64,000 bases of DNA from Craterilacuibacter sp. RT1T. Lineage in GTDB: Bacteria; Pseudomonadota; Gammaproteobacteria; Burkholderiales; Chromobacteriaceae. The stretch is taken from positions 186,001-250,000 of the forward strand of contig NZ_JAMFLI010000001.1 of the NCBI RefSeq assembly GCF_023502145.1. The letters are read 5' to 3'. The first letter of the stretch is position 1, and each line of letters opens with the position of its first letter. The notes beneath the pieces are model-generated. The model was not told where the DNA came from. It was given only the letters and a program-made list of their open reading frames with translations, and searched no databases. Positions 16,793 to 27,493 of the stretch are shown piece after piece. A program made the position numbers and the translations under genes.

Positions 16793-17079
16793 TTTTCTGC
16801 GCCCGCCAGCGGCCAGCATTCAAACCATTCCGTGTGGCGTTCGCCACAGGCTTCGTCTAGCCCGTGGCAGGCCAGCAGCTGTGCCAGTGCGTGCCCGAAT
16901 GCTTCGCGCTGTTTAATCCCCGGATACACCTCCATCCAGGTGTGGCCATCGTCGCAGCGGCGCAATAACTGGCCGTGTATGCCGCTTTCCAGTGCCAGCG
17001 CCGCCTGCATGGTGCTTATTTTTTGCGCCAGTGCGGCCGTAGCCTCAAGCGGCCGGTAGTAGATGTAGAGGGATGCCAT
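16789..17079 (-). CDS. DUF4936 family protein
   Basis: Protein of 96 residues with the pattern of DUF4936, a small family found mostly in betaproteobacteria: SLYIYYRPLEA at the start and a WMEVYPGIKQ motif near 48-57. No membrane segment or catalytic motif is evident and the function is unknown. The gene is convergent with pabC, the two stop codons lying inside the same TTAA, and divergent from tyrA. Confidence 0.8.
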   Translation of the reverse strand: MASLYIYYRPLEATAALAQKISTMQAALALESGIHGQLLRRCDDGHTWMEVYPGIKQREAFGHALAQLLACHGLDEACGERHTEWFECWPLAGAEN

Positions 17080-17169
17080 CGTCGCCTGCCAATAATTCGC
17101 TTATCATAGGTTGCATTCAATCATCGGATGGCGCACTTGTGAAGGTGCCAGTGGCAAAACGGGGATAGC

Positions 17170-18060
17170 GTGGCAGAACAAGGGGCGATAGGAACATTGG
17201 TGGTGGCCGGGGTCGGCCTGATCGGCGGCTCGCTGGCGCTGGCGGCCCGTCATGCCGGCCGGGTCGGTCGGGTGATCGGCGTCGGACGCTCGCCGGCCAA
17301 TATGCAGCGTGCGCTGGAGCTGGGCGTGGTGGACGAGGTGAGCCACGATATCGCCGAGGCTTGCGCGCGTGCCGACATGGTGCTCCTGGCTACGCCAGTG
17401 GGGCAGATGGCCGCGCTGATGCATGCGATGGCGCCGGTACTGCCCGCGCATACCATCGTGACCGATGCCGGCAGTACCAAGGGCGATGTGGCGGCGCTGA
17501 TGCGTGCCTGCCTGCCGGCGCAGCTTGCGCAATGCGTACCGGCACACCCGATTGCCGGCTCGGATTTGTCGGGAGCGGCGGCGGCGCAATATGGCCTGTA
17601 TCAGAACCGCAAGGTGGTGGTGACGCCTTTGCCGGAAACGGCTGTGGCAGTGCTGCAGGCTGTGCGTGAACTGTGGCAGGCGTGTGGTGCCAGTGTGCAT
17701 GAAATGAGCGCGGCCGAGCACGACAGCGTATTTGCCAGCGTGTCACATCTGCCGCATGTGCTGGCTTTTGCCTTTGTCGACATGATTGCGGCGCACCCGG
17801 ATGCGGCGCGCCGTTTTGATTTTGCCGCCACCGGCTTTCGGGATTTCACCCGTATCGCTGGCTCCCACCCCGAGATGTGGCGCGATATCGCACTGGCTAA
17901 CCGCGATGCCCTGCTGGCCGAGTTGGCCGACTATCAGGCGCAGTTGGCAGGGCTTCAGACGCTGATTGCGGATGCCGACGCCGACGCCATGCAGCAATTG
18001 TTCGAGCGGGCGCGTAGTGCCCGCCTTGCCTGGCATCAGCGTTTTGTGCGTGGCAGCTGA
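17170..18060 (+). CDS. tyrA: Prephenate dehydrogenase
   Basis: NAD-dependent enzyme of tyrosine synthesis, 296 residues, with a Rossmann motif VAGVGLIGGSLALA near the start, TDAGSTKGDV, and AHPIAGSDLSGAAAA, the prephenate-binding signature. The start is GTG at 17170 with GGGAT upstream. No fused chorismate mutase or ACT domain is seen. aroA follows further downstream on the other strand, so the shikimate genes are near but not in one operon. Confidence 0.93.
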   Translation: MAEQGAIGTLVVAGVGLIGGSLALAARHAGRVGRVIGVGRSPANMQRALELGVVDEVSHDIAEACARADMVLLATPVGQMAALMHAMAPVLPAHTIVTDAGSTKGDVAALMRACLPAQLAQCVPAHPIAGSDLSGAAAAQYGLYQNRKVVVTPLPETAVAVLQAVRELWQACGASVHEMSAAEHDSVFASVSHLPHVLAFAFVDMIAAHPDAARRFDFAATGFRDFTRIAGSHPEMWRDIALANRDALLAELADYQAQLAGLQTLIADADADAMQQLFERARSARLAWHQRFVRGS

Positions 18061-18076
18061 TGCCAGAGCTTGCCGT

Positions 18077-18628
18077 TTAGTCCGGTTTTTGCGGTCCGCC
18101 CATGCGGCTAAGGGTGTCGTCCTTGATCCGGTAGTGATGCCACAGTGCGGCCGCGATATGCGCCAGCACTAGCCACAACACCACATTGCCCAGCGTCTCG
18201 TGTATTTCCTTGATGTCGTGGGACAGGGCGTCGTCGACACCGAATAATTGCGGCAGCGGCAGGCTGAATAAGTGGACGGTCGCATCGCCGGCCTGCAAGG
18301 ACCACAGGCCGAAGATGGGCGTGATGACCATCAGCGCGTAGAGCGTCCAGTGGATGATATGGGCCAGTAGTGTGTCCAGTGCGCTGGGAGACGGGGTGAT
18401 GGCCGGCAGCTTATTGCCCAAGCGCCATACAATGCGTGGCAGCACCAGCAGGAAAATGATGATGCCGAAGTTGATATGCCACAGCCACAACTCGACCCGT
18501 GCTTCCGACTGTTTGGGGAAGAGATCTTTGATCTGTGCCAGTGAAAGCACAATGATCACGGCTAGTGCACTGAGCCAGTGAAAAGCACGGGCTACGCTGC
18601 CGTAGCTATGGCGGCTATTGAAAAGCAT
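18077..18628 (-). CDS. Cytochrome b561 family protein
   Basis: Four-helix membrane cytochrome of 183 residues: YGSVARAFHWLSALAVIIVLSLAQIKDLFPK at the start, a WLWHINFGI segment, and IHETLGNVVLWLVLAHIAAALWHHY, giving the paired histidines expected for two b hemes. The family passes electrons from quinol or detoxifies superoxide. The start has AGGA upstream. It is a monocistronic gene convergent with tyrA. Confidence 0.9.
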   Translation of the reverse strand: MLFNSRHSYGSVARAFHWLSALAVIIVLSLAQIKDLFPKQSEARVELWLWHINFGIIIFLLVLPRIVWRLGNKLPAITPSPSALDTLLAHIIHWTLYALMVITPIFGLWSLQAGDATVHLFSLPLPQLFGVDDALSHDIKEIHETLGNVVLWLVLAHIAAALWHHYRIKDDTLSRMGGPQKPD

Positions 18629-18691
18629 GGCAGATGTCCTCGTTAAACCCTGATGGTATTTATCAGTAAAGCATCTGCCATCCGCCGCTGC

Positions 18692-18732
18692 CGCACAGAA
18701 TTTGTGCGCCAGCCGTTTTTCAGGGCTGGCGC
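18692..18732. promoter_or_regulatory. Overlapping hairpins between aroA and cytochrome b561
   Basis: GCGCCAGCC (18706-18714) and GGCTGGCGC (18724-18732) form a perfect 9-bp stem. A competing stem, CGCACA with TGTGCG at about 18692-18708, shares its right edge. Just past the aroA stop on the minus strand, it may protect or end that transcript, but no U run follows. Confidence 0.4.
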
Positions 18733-18748
18733 CAGTGTGTGGCGGGGC

Positions 18749-20044
18749 TCAGAGCCTGCTTTCTGCCAATTGAGCCAGTGCGTCAAAATAGCCGGGGAAG
18801 GTCTTGGCGACGCAGTCCGGATCATTGATGGTGACCGGCGTATCCATTAGCGCCGCCAGTGAGAAACACATGGCCATGCGGTGGTCGTCGTAGGTGTCGA
18901 TTTCGGCATGGGGTGTCAGCTTTGCTGGCGGCGTAATGCGGATGAAGTCCTGTCCTTCTTCCACCGTGGCACCGAGTTTTCTCAGTTCAGTGGCCATCGC
19001 GCTCAGGCGGTCGGTTTCCTTGACGCGCCAGCTCTCGATATTGCGCAAGGTGGTTGTGCCCTCGGCCGCCAGCGCAGCCACCGCCAGCGTCATGGCTGCA
19101 TCCGGAATATGATTGACATCCAGATCGATGGCTTGCAGCGGCCCGTGCGCGGCAGCTTCTATCCAGTTGTCGCCCATGCTGATCTGGGCTCCCATCTGTG
19201 AGAGTGCGTCGGCAAACTTTACATCGCCCTGTATGCTGTTGCGCCCGACACCGCTCACCCGCACCGGGCCGCCGCCTAGCAGGCCGGCCGCCAAGAAGTA
19301 CGACGCGCTGGAGGCATCGCCCTCGACATGGATTTCGCCCGGAGACAGATAGCTTTGTCCGCCGGCGATGGTGAAACGCTGCCAGGCTTTGCGTTCAACC
19401 ACGACGCCGAAGCGCGCCATCAGTTTGAGCGTGATCTCGATATAGGGCTTGGAGATCAGCTCGCCGATGACTTCGACCGTGACCGTGTTGCCGGTGAGCG
19501 GCAGCGCCATCAAGAGCGCAGTCAGAAACTGGCTGGACACATTGCCTTTGACCGGAATCACCGCATGCGTGTCGATACGGGCCGGGGAGATGGCCAGCGG
19601 CGGATAGCCTTTGCTGCCCTGATAGCGGATATCGGCACCGGCAACCTTGAGGGCATCGACCAGATCGCCTATCGGGCGCTCATGCATGCGCGCAACCCCC
19701 GACAGCTGATAGTGGCCGTTCATCAAGGCCAGTGCGGCCGTCAGCGGGCGAAAGGCAGTACCGGCATTGCCTAAAAACAGTTCGGCATTCTTGACCGGAA
19801 ACTCGCCATCCGCACCGTGTACCAGAAAGTCGCGGCTTTCGCCTTGGCGTTCGATCTTGACACCCAGCAGGCCAAGAGCGCCCAGCATATGGCTGATGTC
19901 GTCTGCGTCCAGCAGGCCGCGCACGCGCGTGCTGCCGTGCGCTAGCGCGGCCAGCAGCAGGGTGCGGTTGGAAATGCTTTTGGAGCCGGGCAATTCGACG
20001 GTTCCGGCGATACGGGCTATCGGTGCAAGATGAAGCTGTTTCAT
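18749..20044 (-). CDS. aroA: 3-phosphoshikimate 1-carboxyvinyltransferase (EPSP synthase)
   Basis: Shikimate-pathway enzyme of 431 residues. It has [18 protein letters not shown] (S3P/PEP site), [27 protein letters not shown], and the C-terminal [15 protein letters not shown]. The in-frame TTG at 20056 is possible, but the ATG at 20044 (MKQLHLAP) fits homologues better. The NAGTA motif marks it as a class I type enzyme. It is divergent from cmk. Confidence 0.96.
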   Translation of the reverse strand: MKQLHLAPIARIAGTVELPGSKSISNRTLLLAALAHGSTRVRGLLDADDISHMLGALGLLGVKIERQGESRDFLVHGADGEFPVKNAELFLGNAGTAFRPLTAALALMNGHYQLSGVARMHERPIGDLVDALKVAGADIRYQGSKGYPPLAISPARIDTHAVIPVKGNVSSQFLTALLMALPLTGNTVTVEVIGELISKPYIEITLKLMARFGVVVERKAWQRFTIAGGQSYLSPGEIHVEGDASSASYFLAAGLLGGGPVRVSGVGRNSIQGDVKFADALSQMGAQISMGDNWIEAAAHGPLQAIDLDVNHIPDAAMTLAVAALAAEGTTTLRNIESWRVKETDRLSAMATELRKLGATVEEGQDFIRITPPAKLTPHAEIDTYDDHRMAMCFSLAALMDTPVTINDPDCVAKTFPGYFDALAQLAESRL

Positions 20045-20201
20045 GGCGAGATGCAAAATCCTGGTAGTGGCGGTGCCGGTTAGTAAGGGCGAGCGGGTGC
20101 CGGAATGTGGCCGTCCGGTGCTTCGCTGGGCTAGAATCTTCTTTTTAGTCAGGTCGGAGCGCGCATTGATGGCGGCTCCGCAGGAAAGAAGTTAAACGAT
20201 C

Positions 20202-20858
20202 ATGACGATTGCTGTCATCACTATTGATGGTCCATCCGCTTCGGGTAAGGGTACGGTCGCTGCCCTGGTTGCGGCAAAACTGGGTTTTGCCTATCTGGAT
20301 TCGGGTGCCCTATACCGTTTGACGGCACTTTATGCGCAGCGCAGCGGCACAAGCTGGAGCGACGAGGCGGGGGTGGCGGCGCTGGCCCGCACTTTGCCGG
20401 CTGAATTTCGTGATGGCGCGGTGTATTTGGCTGGCGAAGCGGTGGACGATGCGATCCGGGCCGAGGAAATCGGTATGGGTGCCTCCGCCATTGCCGCCCT
20501 GCCTTTGGTGCGTGCCGCTTTGCTGGAGCGCCAGCGTGCCTACCGGGTGGCGCCAGGCCTGGTGACCGATGGCCGCGACATGGGGTCGGTGGTTTTTCCC
20601 GATGCCAGCCTCAAGGTTTTCCTGACCGCAGACGCCGAAGTCAGAGCCGAGCGGCGCTATAAACAGTTGATAAGCAAGGAAGATTCTGCTAATCTGCCGC
20701 GCATTCTGCAGGACATCACCGAGCGGGACGCACGCGATGCGGCCCGCACTGTGGCGCCGCTGCGGCAGGAGCCGGATGCCCGTCTTCTCGATACCAGCGA
20801 AATGACAGTCGACCTTGCAGTGGCGGCAGTGCTGGGCTGGTTCGAGCAGTCGGTCTGA
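20202..20858 (+). CDS. cmk: Cytidylate kinase
   Basis: Nucleoside monophosphate kinase of 218 residues phosphorylating CMP/dCMP. The P-loop is [13 protein letters not shown] near 9-21, with [26 protein letters not shown] and [13 protein letters not shown]. cmk followed by rpsA and ihfB is a conserved order. A TAGAAT -10 box at about 20131-20136 may belong to its promoter, without a good -35. Confidence 0.95.
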   Translation: MTIAVITIDGPSASGKGTVAALVAAKLGFAYLDSGALYRLTALYAQRSGTSWSDEAGVAALARTLPAEFRDGAVYLAGEAVDDAIRAEEIGMGASAIAALPLVRAALLERQRAYRVAPGLVTDGRDMGSVVFPDASLKVFLTADAEVRAERRYKQLISKEDSANLPRILQDITERDARDAARTVAPLRQEPDARLLDTSEMTVDLAVAAVLGWFEQSV

Positions 20859-20960
20859 TCCGGCCATTGAGTTTGTAGTACCCGTCTGTCCGATGTCGGC
20901 CAGGCGTTTGACCAACCCTAACCCCGCGTGTCGCAAGGCATGCACGTGTGAGTAATCTTA

Positions 20961-22664
20961 ATGACTACCTCCGCTATGGAAAACTTCGCCCAACTGTTTG
21001 AAGAATCCCTGGAACTCCAGGAAATGCGCATTGGCGAAGTGATCACTGCCGAAGTTATCGGCATTGATTCCAACTTTGTAACCGTGAACGCCGGCCTGAA
21101 GTCCGAGTCGCTGGTTCCGGTCGAAGAATTCAAGAACGACAACGGTGAAGTCGAAGTCAAGATCGGTGATTTCGTCACCGTTGCGATCGATGCCATCGAA
21201 AACGGCTTTGGTGAAACCAAGCTGTCGCGTGAAAAAGCCAAGCGTCTGGCGGCCTGGATTGATCTGGAAGAGGCTCTGGAAGCCGGCAAGATCCTGTCCG
21301 GTCTGATCAGCGGCAAGGTCAAGGGTGGCCTGACCGTTATGGTTAACGGCATCCGCGCCTTCCTGCCAGGCTCGCTGGTTGACGTGCGTCCGGTTAAGGA
21401 CACCACGCCATACGAAGGCAAGCAGGTTGAGTTCAAGGTGATCAAGCTGGATCGCAAGCGCAACAACGTCGTTGTTTCGCGTCGCGCCGTGCTGGAAGAG
21501 ACCCTGGGCGAAGAGCGCAAGGCGCTGCTGGAAACCCTGCGCGAAGGCGTTGTGGTTAAAGGTATCGTCAAGAACATCACCGACTACGGTGCATTCGTTG
21601 ATCTGGGCGGCATCGATGGCCTGCTGCATATCACCGACCTGGCATGGCGTCGTGTGAAGCACCCATCCGAAGTTCTGGCCGTTGGCGATGAAGTTGAAGC
21701 CAAGGTACTGAAGTTCGATCAAGAGAAGAACCGTGTATCCCTCGGCCTGAAGCAGCTGGGTGATGATCCATGGGTTGGTCTGTCCCGTCGCTATCCGTCC
21801 GGCACCCGCCTGTTCGGTAAAGTGACCAACCTGACCGACTACGGCTCTTTCGTTGAAATCGAACAGGGTATCGAAGGTCTGGTTCACGTGTCCGAAATGG
21901 ACTGGACCAACAAGAACGTTCACCCATCCAAGGTTGTTCAGGTTGGTGACGAAGTTGAAGTCATGATCCTCGAGATCGACGAAGAGCGTCGTCGTATCAG
22001 CCTGGGTATGAAGCAGTGCCAGGCTAACCCTTGGGACGAGTTCGAACAGAACTTCAAGAAGGGCGACAAGATCTCCGGCGCCATCAAGTCGATCACCGAC
22101 TTCGGCGTATTCGTGGGTCTGCCAGGCGGCATCGACGGTCTGGTTCACCTGTCCGACCTGTCCTGGAGCGAAACCAGCGAAGAAGCTGTTCGCCGCTTCA
22201 AGAAGGGTGACGAAGTCGAGGCTGTTGTTCTGTCCATCGACGTTGAGAAAGAGCGCATCTCGCTGGGTATCAAGCAGCTCGAAGGCGATCCGTTCAACAA
22301 CTACGTGGCCATGAACGACAAGGGCGCGCTGGTGAATGGCGTGGTTAAGACTATCGATGCCAAGGGCGCCGTGATTGCGCTGGACAGCGATGTTGAAGGC
22401 TACCTGCGTGCTTCCGAAGTTTCGCGTGACCGTGTCGAAGACATGCGTACCGTGATGAAGGAAGGCGATGCCGTCGAGGCGCTGATTATCGCTGTGGATC
22501 GCAAGACCCGCTCGATCAGCCTGTCGATCAAAGCCAAGGATGCACAGGACGAAACCGCAGCAATGCGTAACCTGACTGCCACTTCCGAAGCTAACGTCAG
22601 CGCTGGTACCACCAGCCTGGGCGCGCTGCTGAAGGCTAAGCTGTCCGGTAGCAACAACGAATAA
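20961..22664 (+). CDS. rpsA: 30S ribosomal protein S1
   Basis: RNA-binding protein of 567 residues with six S1 repeats, four of them marked by [56 protein letters not shown] and related GDEVEA...ISLGIKQL segments. It brings mRNAs to the 30S subunit. Codon use is strongly biased, as expected for a highly expressed gene. About 100 bp separate it from cmk, enough for its own promoter and an autoregulatory leader. Confidence 0.98.
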   Translation: MTTSAMENFAQLFEESLELQEMRIGEVITAEVIGIDSNFVTVNAGLKSESLVPVEEFKNDNGEVEVKIGDFVTVAIDAIENGFGETKLSREKAKRLAAWIDLEEALEAGKILSGLISGKVKGGLTVMVNGIRAFLPGSLVDVRPVKDTTPYEGKQVEFKVIKLDRKRNNVVVSRRAVLEETLGEERKALLETLREGVVVKGIVKNITDYGAFVDLGGIDGLLHITDLAWRRVKHPSEVLAVGDEVEAKVLKFDQEKNRVSLGLKQLGDDPWVGLSRRYPSGTRLFGKVTNLTDYGSFVEIEQGIEGLVHVSEMDWTNKNVHPSKVVQVGDEVEVMILEIDEERRRISLGMKQCQANPWDEFEQNFKKGDKISGAIKSITDFGVFVGLPGGIDGLVHLSDLSWSETSEEAVRRFKKGDEVEAVVLSIDVEKERISLGIKQLEGDPFNNYVAMNDKGALVNGVVKTIDAKGAVIALDSDVEGYLRASEVSRDRVEDMRTVMKEGDAVEALIIAVDRKTRSISLSIKAKDAQDETAAMRNLTATSEANVSAGTTSLGALLKAKLSGSNNE

Positions 22665-22672
22665 GTTGCGTC

Positions 22673-22966
22673 ATGACCAAGTCTGAGCTGATTGCGAGGC
22701 TGTCAGAGCGTTATCCTCAGTTGGTCTCCAAAGACGCTGAGCTGGCCGTCAAAACCATACTGGATGCGATGGCCGGCAGCTTGGCTCAGGGTGAGCGGAT
22801 CGAAATCCGCGGTTTCGGTAGTTTCGATTTGAACTATCGTCCGCCGCGGGTTGGTCGTAACCCCAAGTCGGGTAGCAGCGTTGCCGTTCCTGAGAAGTAC
22901 GTGCCTCATTTCAAGGCGGGCAAGGAACTGCGTGAACGTGTCGATTTGTCCGAACAGACAAGCTGA
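22673..22966 (+). CDS. ihfB: Integration host factor subunit beta
   Basis: DNA-bending protein of 97 residues. [16 protein letters not shown] begins the helical dimer region, and [26 protein letters not shown] is the HU/IHF beta-arm signature. It starts 9 bp after the rpsA stop and is followed by a strong terminator. The IhfA partner is not in this window. Confidence 0.97.
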   Translation: MTKSELIARLSERYPQLVSKDAELAVKTILDAMAGSLAQGERIEIRGFGSFDLNYRPPRVGRNPKSGSSVAVPEKYVPHFKAGKELRERVDLSEQTS

Positions 22967-22986
22967 CACTTGCTTTGACTTGCTCT

Positions 22987-23024
22987 AAAAAACGCCGCAC
23001 CTTCATGGTGCGGCGTTTTCTTTT
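22987..23024 (+). terminator. Intrinsic terminator after ihfB
   Basis: AAAACGCCGCACC and GGTGCGGCGTTTT form a 13-bp perfect stem with a short loop, followed by CTTTT. It closes the cmk-rpsA-ihfB unit. Confidence 0.93.
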
Positions 23025-23095
23025 GTGCGGTGGTGCTTGGGGGCAGGGGGCGGATTCGTTTACACTTCAGGCCATAAATCGTCGTGAGTGAGCCC

Positions 23096-23386
23096 ATGCG
23101 CTATTTTATCCGTCTGATCGAAATCATCCTGCTGGTCATTCTGGTCGCCGTTACCGTCCAGAATAGTGCCGTTGTCGAGTTCAAACTGCTTTTCGGTCAG
23201 TCGTGGCATGCGCCACTGATCCTGTTCCTGCTGCTGTTCTTTGTGGCCGGGGCGGTGATCGGGCTGATTTCAACTTTCTCCTATTATTTGCGCGTACGCC
23301 GCGAGCTTTCCCAGCTCAAGAAAGAGTTGAGAAACCGTCAGGCCGGACGTGTGTCGGCTGATCCCAGCGACGCACTGGCCGACTGA
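23096..23386 (+). CDS. lapA: LapA family (DUF1049) inner-membrane protein
   Basis: Protein of 96 residues with two transmembrane helices (about 6-22 and 42-63: LIEIILLVILVAVTVQNSAVVEF and LILFLLLFFVAGAVIGLIS) and a basic coiled-coil tail. LapA works with LapB to set LPS synthesis through LpxC turnover by FtsH. The ATG at 23096 is preferred; an in-frame GTG at 23084 is possible. lapB starts 32 bp downstream. Confidence 0.88.
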   Translation: MRYFIRLIEIILLVILVAVTVQNSAVVEFKLLFGQSWHAPLILFLLLFFVAGAVIGLISTFSYYLRVRRELSQLKKELRNRQAGRVSADPSDALAD

Positions 23387-23418
23387 GTGCGCGCCCTGAC
23401 TTCCCCCGGGGTTTATCT

Positions 23419-24579
23419 TTGGAACTAGATCTTTGGTGGTTATTGCTGTTCCCGGCCTTTTTTGCGCTGGGCTGGCTGGCTGCGCGTGTCGATATGCGCA
23501 CGGTGCTCAAACAGGCCAAGGCCTTGCCGGCAGGCTTTTTTAAAGGGCTGGATGCGCTGGTTGACGACAAAACCGATGTCGCATCGCAGGCCTTGGCCGA
23601 AGTGGTGCGCCAAGAGCCGCAGTCGTTCGACTTGTCGTTGACGCTGGGCAAGCTGTATCGCAAGCGCGGCGAGAATGATCGTGCCATCCGCCTGCATCAG
23701 TCTTTGCTGGATGCGCCCGATATCTCGCCCGAAATGCGCGAGCGCATGCGTTTCGAGCTGGCGCAGGACTTTCACAAGGCCGGTCTGGTCGACCGGGCCG
23801 AAGAAATCCTGCAGGGCTTGCTGTCCGGCAATATGGGGCTGTCTGCGCGCCAGCAGTTGCTGGACATTTACCAGCAGGATAGGGATTGGTTAAAAGCGAT
23901 CGAAACCGCGCGCGAACTGCGTACCGATGCGCACTCGTTCCAGCATGAAGTCGCGCAGTTTTATTGCGAGCTGGCTCAAGGCGAGCTGTATCGCTCCAAT
24001 AGCGACAAGGCGCGCGAGTATGTGGCCGAAGCTCTGGCGGTAAACCGTAAGTGTGTTCGTGCCAGCCTGATTCTGGGCGATATCGAGTTTGCGCTGGAAA
24101 ACTACCCGGCTGCGATTGCGGCCTGGCAGAAGATAGAAAAACAGAACTACGCCTTCCTTTCCATGGCCGCCGAGCGCCTGTTTGACGCCTATGAAAAACT
24201 GGGCAAGCCGGCCGAGGGTATTGCGCTGATCAAGGGCTATAGCGAAACCTTCCCGCAGCTGGAGCTGACCGACCTGCTGTACGAGAAGGTGGCGACCTAC
24301 GAAGGGGAGGCGCGTGCGCTGAGCGTGACGCGTGAAGCCGTGCATGCGCGCCCCAATCTGACCGGTGCTTACCGCCTGATCGAAGCGCAAATGGGCGGCT
24401 TGCTGACGCAGGAAGGGCGTTCGGATGCCGAGCTGGTGCGAGGGCTGGTGCTCAAGTATGCGCAACGCCTGACCCAGCATCGTTGCCGCCGTTGCAACTT
24501 CCGTTCGCGCGCCTTTTTCTGGCATTGCCCCGCCTGTGGCGAGTGGGAAAGCTTCAGTCCCAACCGCAGCGAAGGCTGA
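23419..24579 (+). CDS. lapB: LPS assembly protein LapB (YciM)
   Basis: Tetratricopeptide protein of 386 residues anchored by one N-terminal helix ([21 protein letters not shown]). The TPR region is followed by a C-terminal rubredoxin-type metal site, CRRC...CPAC, at about 359-377. In E. coli LapB promotes LpxC degradation by FtsH. The start is TTG at 23419: the first in-frame ATG comes after the membrane helix, so TTG is needed to keep the anchor. Cotranscribed with lapA and pyrF. Confidence 0.93.
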   Translation: MELDLWWLLLFPAFFALGWLAARVDMRTVLKQAKALPAGFFKGLDALVDDKTDVASQALAEVVRQEPQSFDLSLTLGKLYRKRGENDRAIRLHQSLLDAPDISPEMRERMRFELAQDFHKAGLVDRAEEILQGLLSGNMGLSARQQLLDIYQQDRDWLKAIETARELRTDAHSFQHEVAQFYCELAQGELYRSNSDKAREYVAEALAVNRKCVRASLILGDIEFALENYPAAIAAWQKIEKQNYAFLSMAAERLFDAYEKLGKPAEGIALIKGYSETFPQLELTDLLYEKVATYEGEARALSVTREAVHARPNLTGAYRLIEAQMGGLLTQEGRSDAELVRGLVLKYAQRLTQHRCRRCNFRSRAFFWHCPACGEWESFSPNRSEG

Positions 24580-24605
24580 ATAATTTTGTACAAGGATGTT
24601 GTCTG

Positions 24606-25352
24606 ATGAATCCGCTGGTTTGTGCCGGCCTGCCCGTGCAGCCGTTGTCTCCTGTTATTGTCGCTTTTGATTTTGATGATGCCGCGGCGGCCTTGTCGTT
24701 TGCCGCCCGTCTGGATCCGGCTGCTTGCCGCGTCAAGGTGGGCAAGGAATTGTTTACCGCCTCCGGTCGTTCCCTGATCGAGGCACTGGTCGCCCGTGGT
24801 TTTCAGGTATTTCTCGACCTGAAGTTCCACGATATTCCGAATACCGTTGCCCATGCCTGCAAGATGGCGGCCGAGCTTGGGGTGTGGATGGTGGATGTGC
24901 ATGCCTCGGGCGGCCGGCGCATGATGGAGGCCGCATGCGAGGCGGTTGCGCCTTACAGTCAGCGCCCGCTGCTGATCGGTGTTACCGTGCTGACCAGCAT
25001 GGAAGCGGCCGATCTGGCCGAAATCGGCATCAGTCTGAGCCCAAAGGAGCAGGTGCTGCGTCTGGCGCGGCTAGCGCAAAGCAGCGGTCTGGATGGGGTG
25101 GTCAGCTCGGCGCAGGAAGCCGCCAGCTTGCGCGCCGCCTGCGGGGATGACTTCAAGCTGGTGACGCCGGGTATACGCCTGGCTGATGCGGTGGCTGACG
25201 ACCAGCGCCGGGTGATGACGCCGACGGCTGCGCTGGCGGCCGGGGCGGATTATCTGGTGATTGGCCGACCGATTACCAAGGCGCAAGATCCTTTGGCCGT
25301 GCTGGCTGCGATTAATAATGACATTCGTGCGTTTCAGGCGCAGACGGTCTAG
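24606..25352 (+). CDS. pyrF: Orotidine 5'-phosphate decarboxylase
   Basis: Last step of UMP synthesis. It has 248 residues, with [14 protein letters not shown], the catalytic [10 protein letters not shown] motif (K-D pair) and a C-terminal [14 protein letters not shown] phosphate-binding loop. The ATG at 24606 has AAGGA upstream; an open frame reaching back into lapB was rejected. The lapAB-pyrF order matches gamma- and betaproteobacteria. Confidence 0.96.
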   Translation: MNPLVCAGLPVQPLSPVIVAFDFDDAAAALSFAARLDPAACRVKVGKELFTASGRSLIEALVARGFQVFLDLKFHDIPNTVAHACKMAAELGVWMVDVHASGGRRMMEAACEAVAPYSQRPLLIGVTVLTSMEAADLAEIGISLSPKEQVLRLARLAQSSGLDGVVSSAQEAASLRAACGDDFKLVTPGIRLADAVADDQRRVMTPTAALAAGADYLVIGRPITKAQDPLAVLAAINNDIRAFQAQTV

Positions 25353-25363
25353 GTAGGCGGCGT

Positions 25364-26326
25364 ATGCAATTGATTCAATCGCTGGGCTTGACCCAAGATG
25401 TTTTGCGCGACCGGCTGCAGGGCGCACGCGTGCTGGTGGTGGGTGATGTGATGCTGGACCGTTACTGGTTTGGCGACGCAACGCGGATCTCGCCGGAGGC
25501 GCCGGTGCCGGTAGCACGCATCGAGAAAATGGAAGAGCGTGCCGGTGGCGCCGCCAATGTGGCGCGTAATATCGCCAGTCTTGGCGGGCAGGCCACCTTG
25601 CTGTCGGTGGTGGGCGATGATGAGGCGGCGGATGCGCTGGAGCGTTTGATGCTGGGCGCGGGGGTCAAAACGTCGCTCAAGCGCGATGCGAGTATCTCGA
25701 CCACCATCAAGCTGCGAGTGGTTGCACGCCAGCAGCAGCTGATCCGCCTTGATTTCGAAGATACGCCCAGTCACGAGATATTGGCGGACAAGCTGGACGA
25801 GTTTGCCGCCATTGTGGCCGCGCACGATGTGGTCATCCTGTCGGATTACGGCAAGGGCGGCTTGACCCATGTGGCGCGTATGGTCGCGCTGGCTAATGCT
25901 GCCGGCTGCCCGGTGCTGATCGATCCCAAGGGCGAGGACTACAGTAAATACGCCGGTGCCACCTTGCTGACCCCCAACCGCAGCGAATTTCGCCAAGTGG
26001 TGGGGCGCTGGTCGGACGAGGCGCAACTGTGTGCCAAGGCCGAGGCGCTGCGTACGGAGTTGGCGCTCAGCGCCTTGCTGGTGACGCGCAGCGAAGAGGG
26101 GATGACTTTGTTCCAGGCTGATGGTGCCCTGCATCAGCCTACGTTTGCGCGCGAGGTATTCGATGTATCCGGTGCCGGCGACACGGTGATCGCAACACTG
26201 GGCTTAGGGCTGGCCGCAGGCTTGCCCATGGCGCAGGCGGTGACGCTGGCCAATGCCGCGGCCGGCATCGTGGTGGCCAAGCTGGGCACCGCCGTGTGTA
26301 CGCAGCAGGAACTGTTCGCACTTTAA
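25364..26326 (+). CDS. rfaE1: D-glycero-beta-D-manno-heptose-7-phosphate kinase
   Basis: PfkB/ribokinase-type kinase of 320 residues making heptose 1,7-bisphosphate for the LPS core. It has [16 protein letters not shown]...ISPEAPVPV near the start, [17 protein letters not shown], and the [13 protein letters not shown] anion-hole/base motif around 266-278. The nucleotidyltransferase half of E. coli HldE is missing, so a separate RfaE2 must exist elsewhere. rfaD follows 34 bp downstream. Confidence 0.94.
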   Translation: MQLIQSLGLTQDVLRDRLQGARVLVVGDVMLDRYWFGDATRISPEAPVPVARIEKMEERAGGAANVARNIASLGGQATLLSVVGDDEAADALERLMLGAGVKTSLKRDASISTTIKLRVVARQQQLIRLDFEDTPSHEILADKLDEFAAIVAAHDVVILSDYGKGGLTHVARMVALANAAGCPVLIDPKGEDYSKYAGATLLTPNRSEFRQVVGRWSDEAQLCAKAEALRTELALSALLVTRSEEGMTLFQADGALHQPTFAREVFDVSGAGDTVIATLGLGLAAGLPMAQAVTLANAAAGIVVAKLGTAVCTQQELFAL

Positions 26327-26360
26327 ACGGGTCGCGGCGACGCCGGCCCAGGAGACACTT

Positions 26361-27356
26361 ATGAGTATTGTGGTTACCGGCGCGGCCGGCTTTATCGGTT
26401 CCAATCTGGTCAAGGCGCTCAACGAGCGCGGCTTTAGCGACATTATTGCGGTCGACGATCTGACCGAGGGCGACAAGTTCAGGAATCTGGTGGATTGCAA
26501 TATCTCCAACTACCTCGACAAAAGCGATTTTCTGGCTTTGCTGCTGGAAGGCGAGTACGAGGGCGAGATCAGCGCCATCCTGCATCAGGGCGCCTGCTCC
26601 GACACCATGAACCACGATGGCAAATTCATGATGGAGAACAACTACCAGTACACGCTGGCATTGTTCGATTACTGCCAGTCGGAAGAAATTCCCTTCCTGT
26701 TTGCGTCCAGCGCTGCGGTGTACGGTGGCGGTACAGTGTTTCGCGAGAGCCGCGAGTTTGAAGGCCCGCTGAATGTCTATGGTTACTCCAAGTTCCTGTT
26801 CGACCAAGTCTTGCGCCAGCGTATGGCCGAAGGCCTGACCGCGCAGGCAGTGGGTTTTCGCTATTTCAATGTCTACGGCCCGCACGAGCAGCACAAGGGA
26901 CGCATGGCCTCGGTGGCGTTTCACAACTTCAACCAGTACCGCACCAGCGGCAAGGTCAAACTGTTTGGCGGCTGGGATGGTTGGGCTGACGGCATGCAAA
27001 GCCGCGACTTTGTCTCGATCGAGGATGTGGTCAAGGTCAATATGCACTTCCTTGATCACCCGGAGCAAAGCGGCATCTTCAATCTGGGCTCGGGCCGTGC
27101 CCAGCCTTTCAATGATGTCGCCGTTGCCACGGTCAATGCCTGCCGCCGCCACGAGGGCAAGCCGGCGCTGTCTTTGGCCGAACTGGTCGAGCAGGGCGTG
27201 CTCGAATATATCGACTTTCCCGACGCGCTCAAGGGCAAGTACCAGAGCTTTACCCAGGCCGATATCACCCAACTGCGCGAGGCCGGTTACGCCGAGCCTA
27301 TGCTAAGCGTGGAAGAGGGAGTAGACCGTTATGTCGACTTCCTGATGACGCGTTAA
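26361..27356 (+). CDS. rfaD: ADP-L-glycero-D-manno-heptose 6-epimerase
   Basis: Extended SDR enzyme of 331 residues that epimerises ADP-heptose for LPS core synthesis. The cofactor motif is [13 protein letters not shown] at 4-16, with the conserved [18 protein letters not shown] region and a YxxxK pair in [10 protein letters not shown] near residue 140. The start is the ATG at 26361 with GGAG upstream. A terminator follows directly. Confidence 0.96.
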   Translation: MSIVVTGAAGFIGSNLVKALNERGFSDIIAVDDLTEGDKFRNLVDCNISNYLDKSDFLALLLEGEYEGEISAILHQGACSDTMNHDGKFMMENNYQYTLALFDYCQSEEIPFLFASSAAVYGGGTVFRESREFEGPLNVYGYSKFLFDQVLRQRMAEGLTAQAVGFRYFNVYGPHEQHKGRMASVAFHNFNQYRTSGKVKLFGGWDGWADGMQSRDFVSIEDVVKVNMHFLDHPEQSGIFNLGSGRAQPFNDVAVATVNACRRHEGKPALSLAELVEQGVLEYIDFPDALKGKYQSFTQADITQLREAGYAEPMLSVEEGVDRYVDFLMTR

Positions 27357-27374
27357 GCGTTGCGGTATGAGTCA

Positions 27375-27400
27375 GGGCCCGCGTTAGGCGGGCCTTGTTG
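27375..27400 (+). terminator. Intrinsic terminator after rfaD
   Basis: GGCCCGC (27376-27382) and GCGGGCC (27388-27394) form a perfect stem with a 5-base loop followed by TTGTTGT. It probably ends the lapAB-pyrF-rfaE1-rfaD unit. Confidence 0.75.
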
Positions 27401-27455
27401 TATCCGGGGCTCTCAACCCTTTTGTCATCGCGGCTGATTTTATCGGGGCAGACGG

Positions 27456-27461
27456 TATAAT
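27456..27461 (+). promoter_or_regulatory. Consensus -10 box upstream of cysM
   Basis: An exact TATAAT lies 32 bp upstream of the cysM start codon in a gap otherwise ended by the rfaD terminator. The -35 region is poor, so an activator may be needed. Confidence 0.5.
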
Positions 27462-27493
27462 GGCTGCCTGTTATCAGGCAAGAGACGCGCGCC

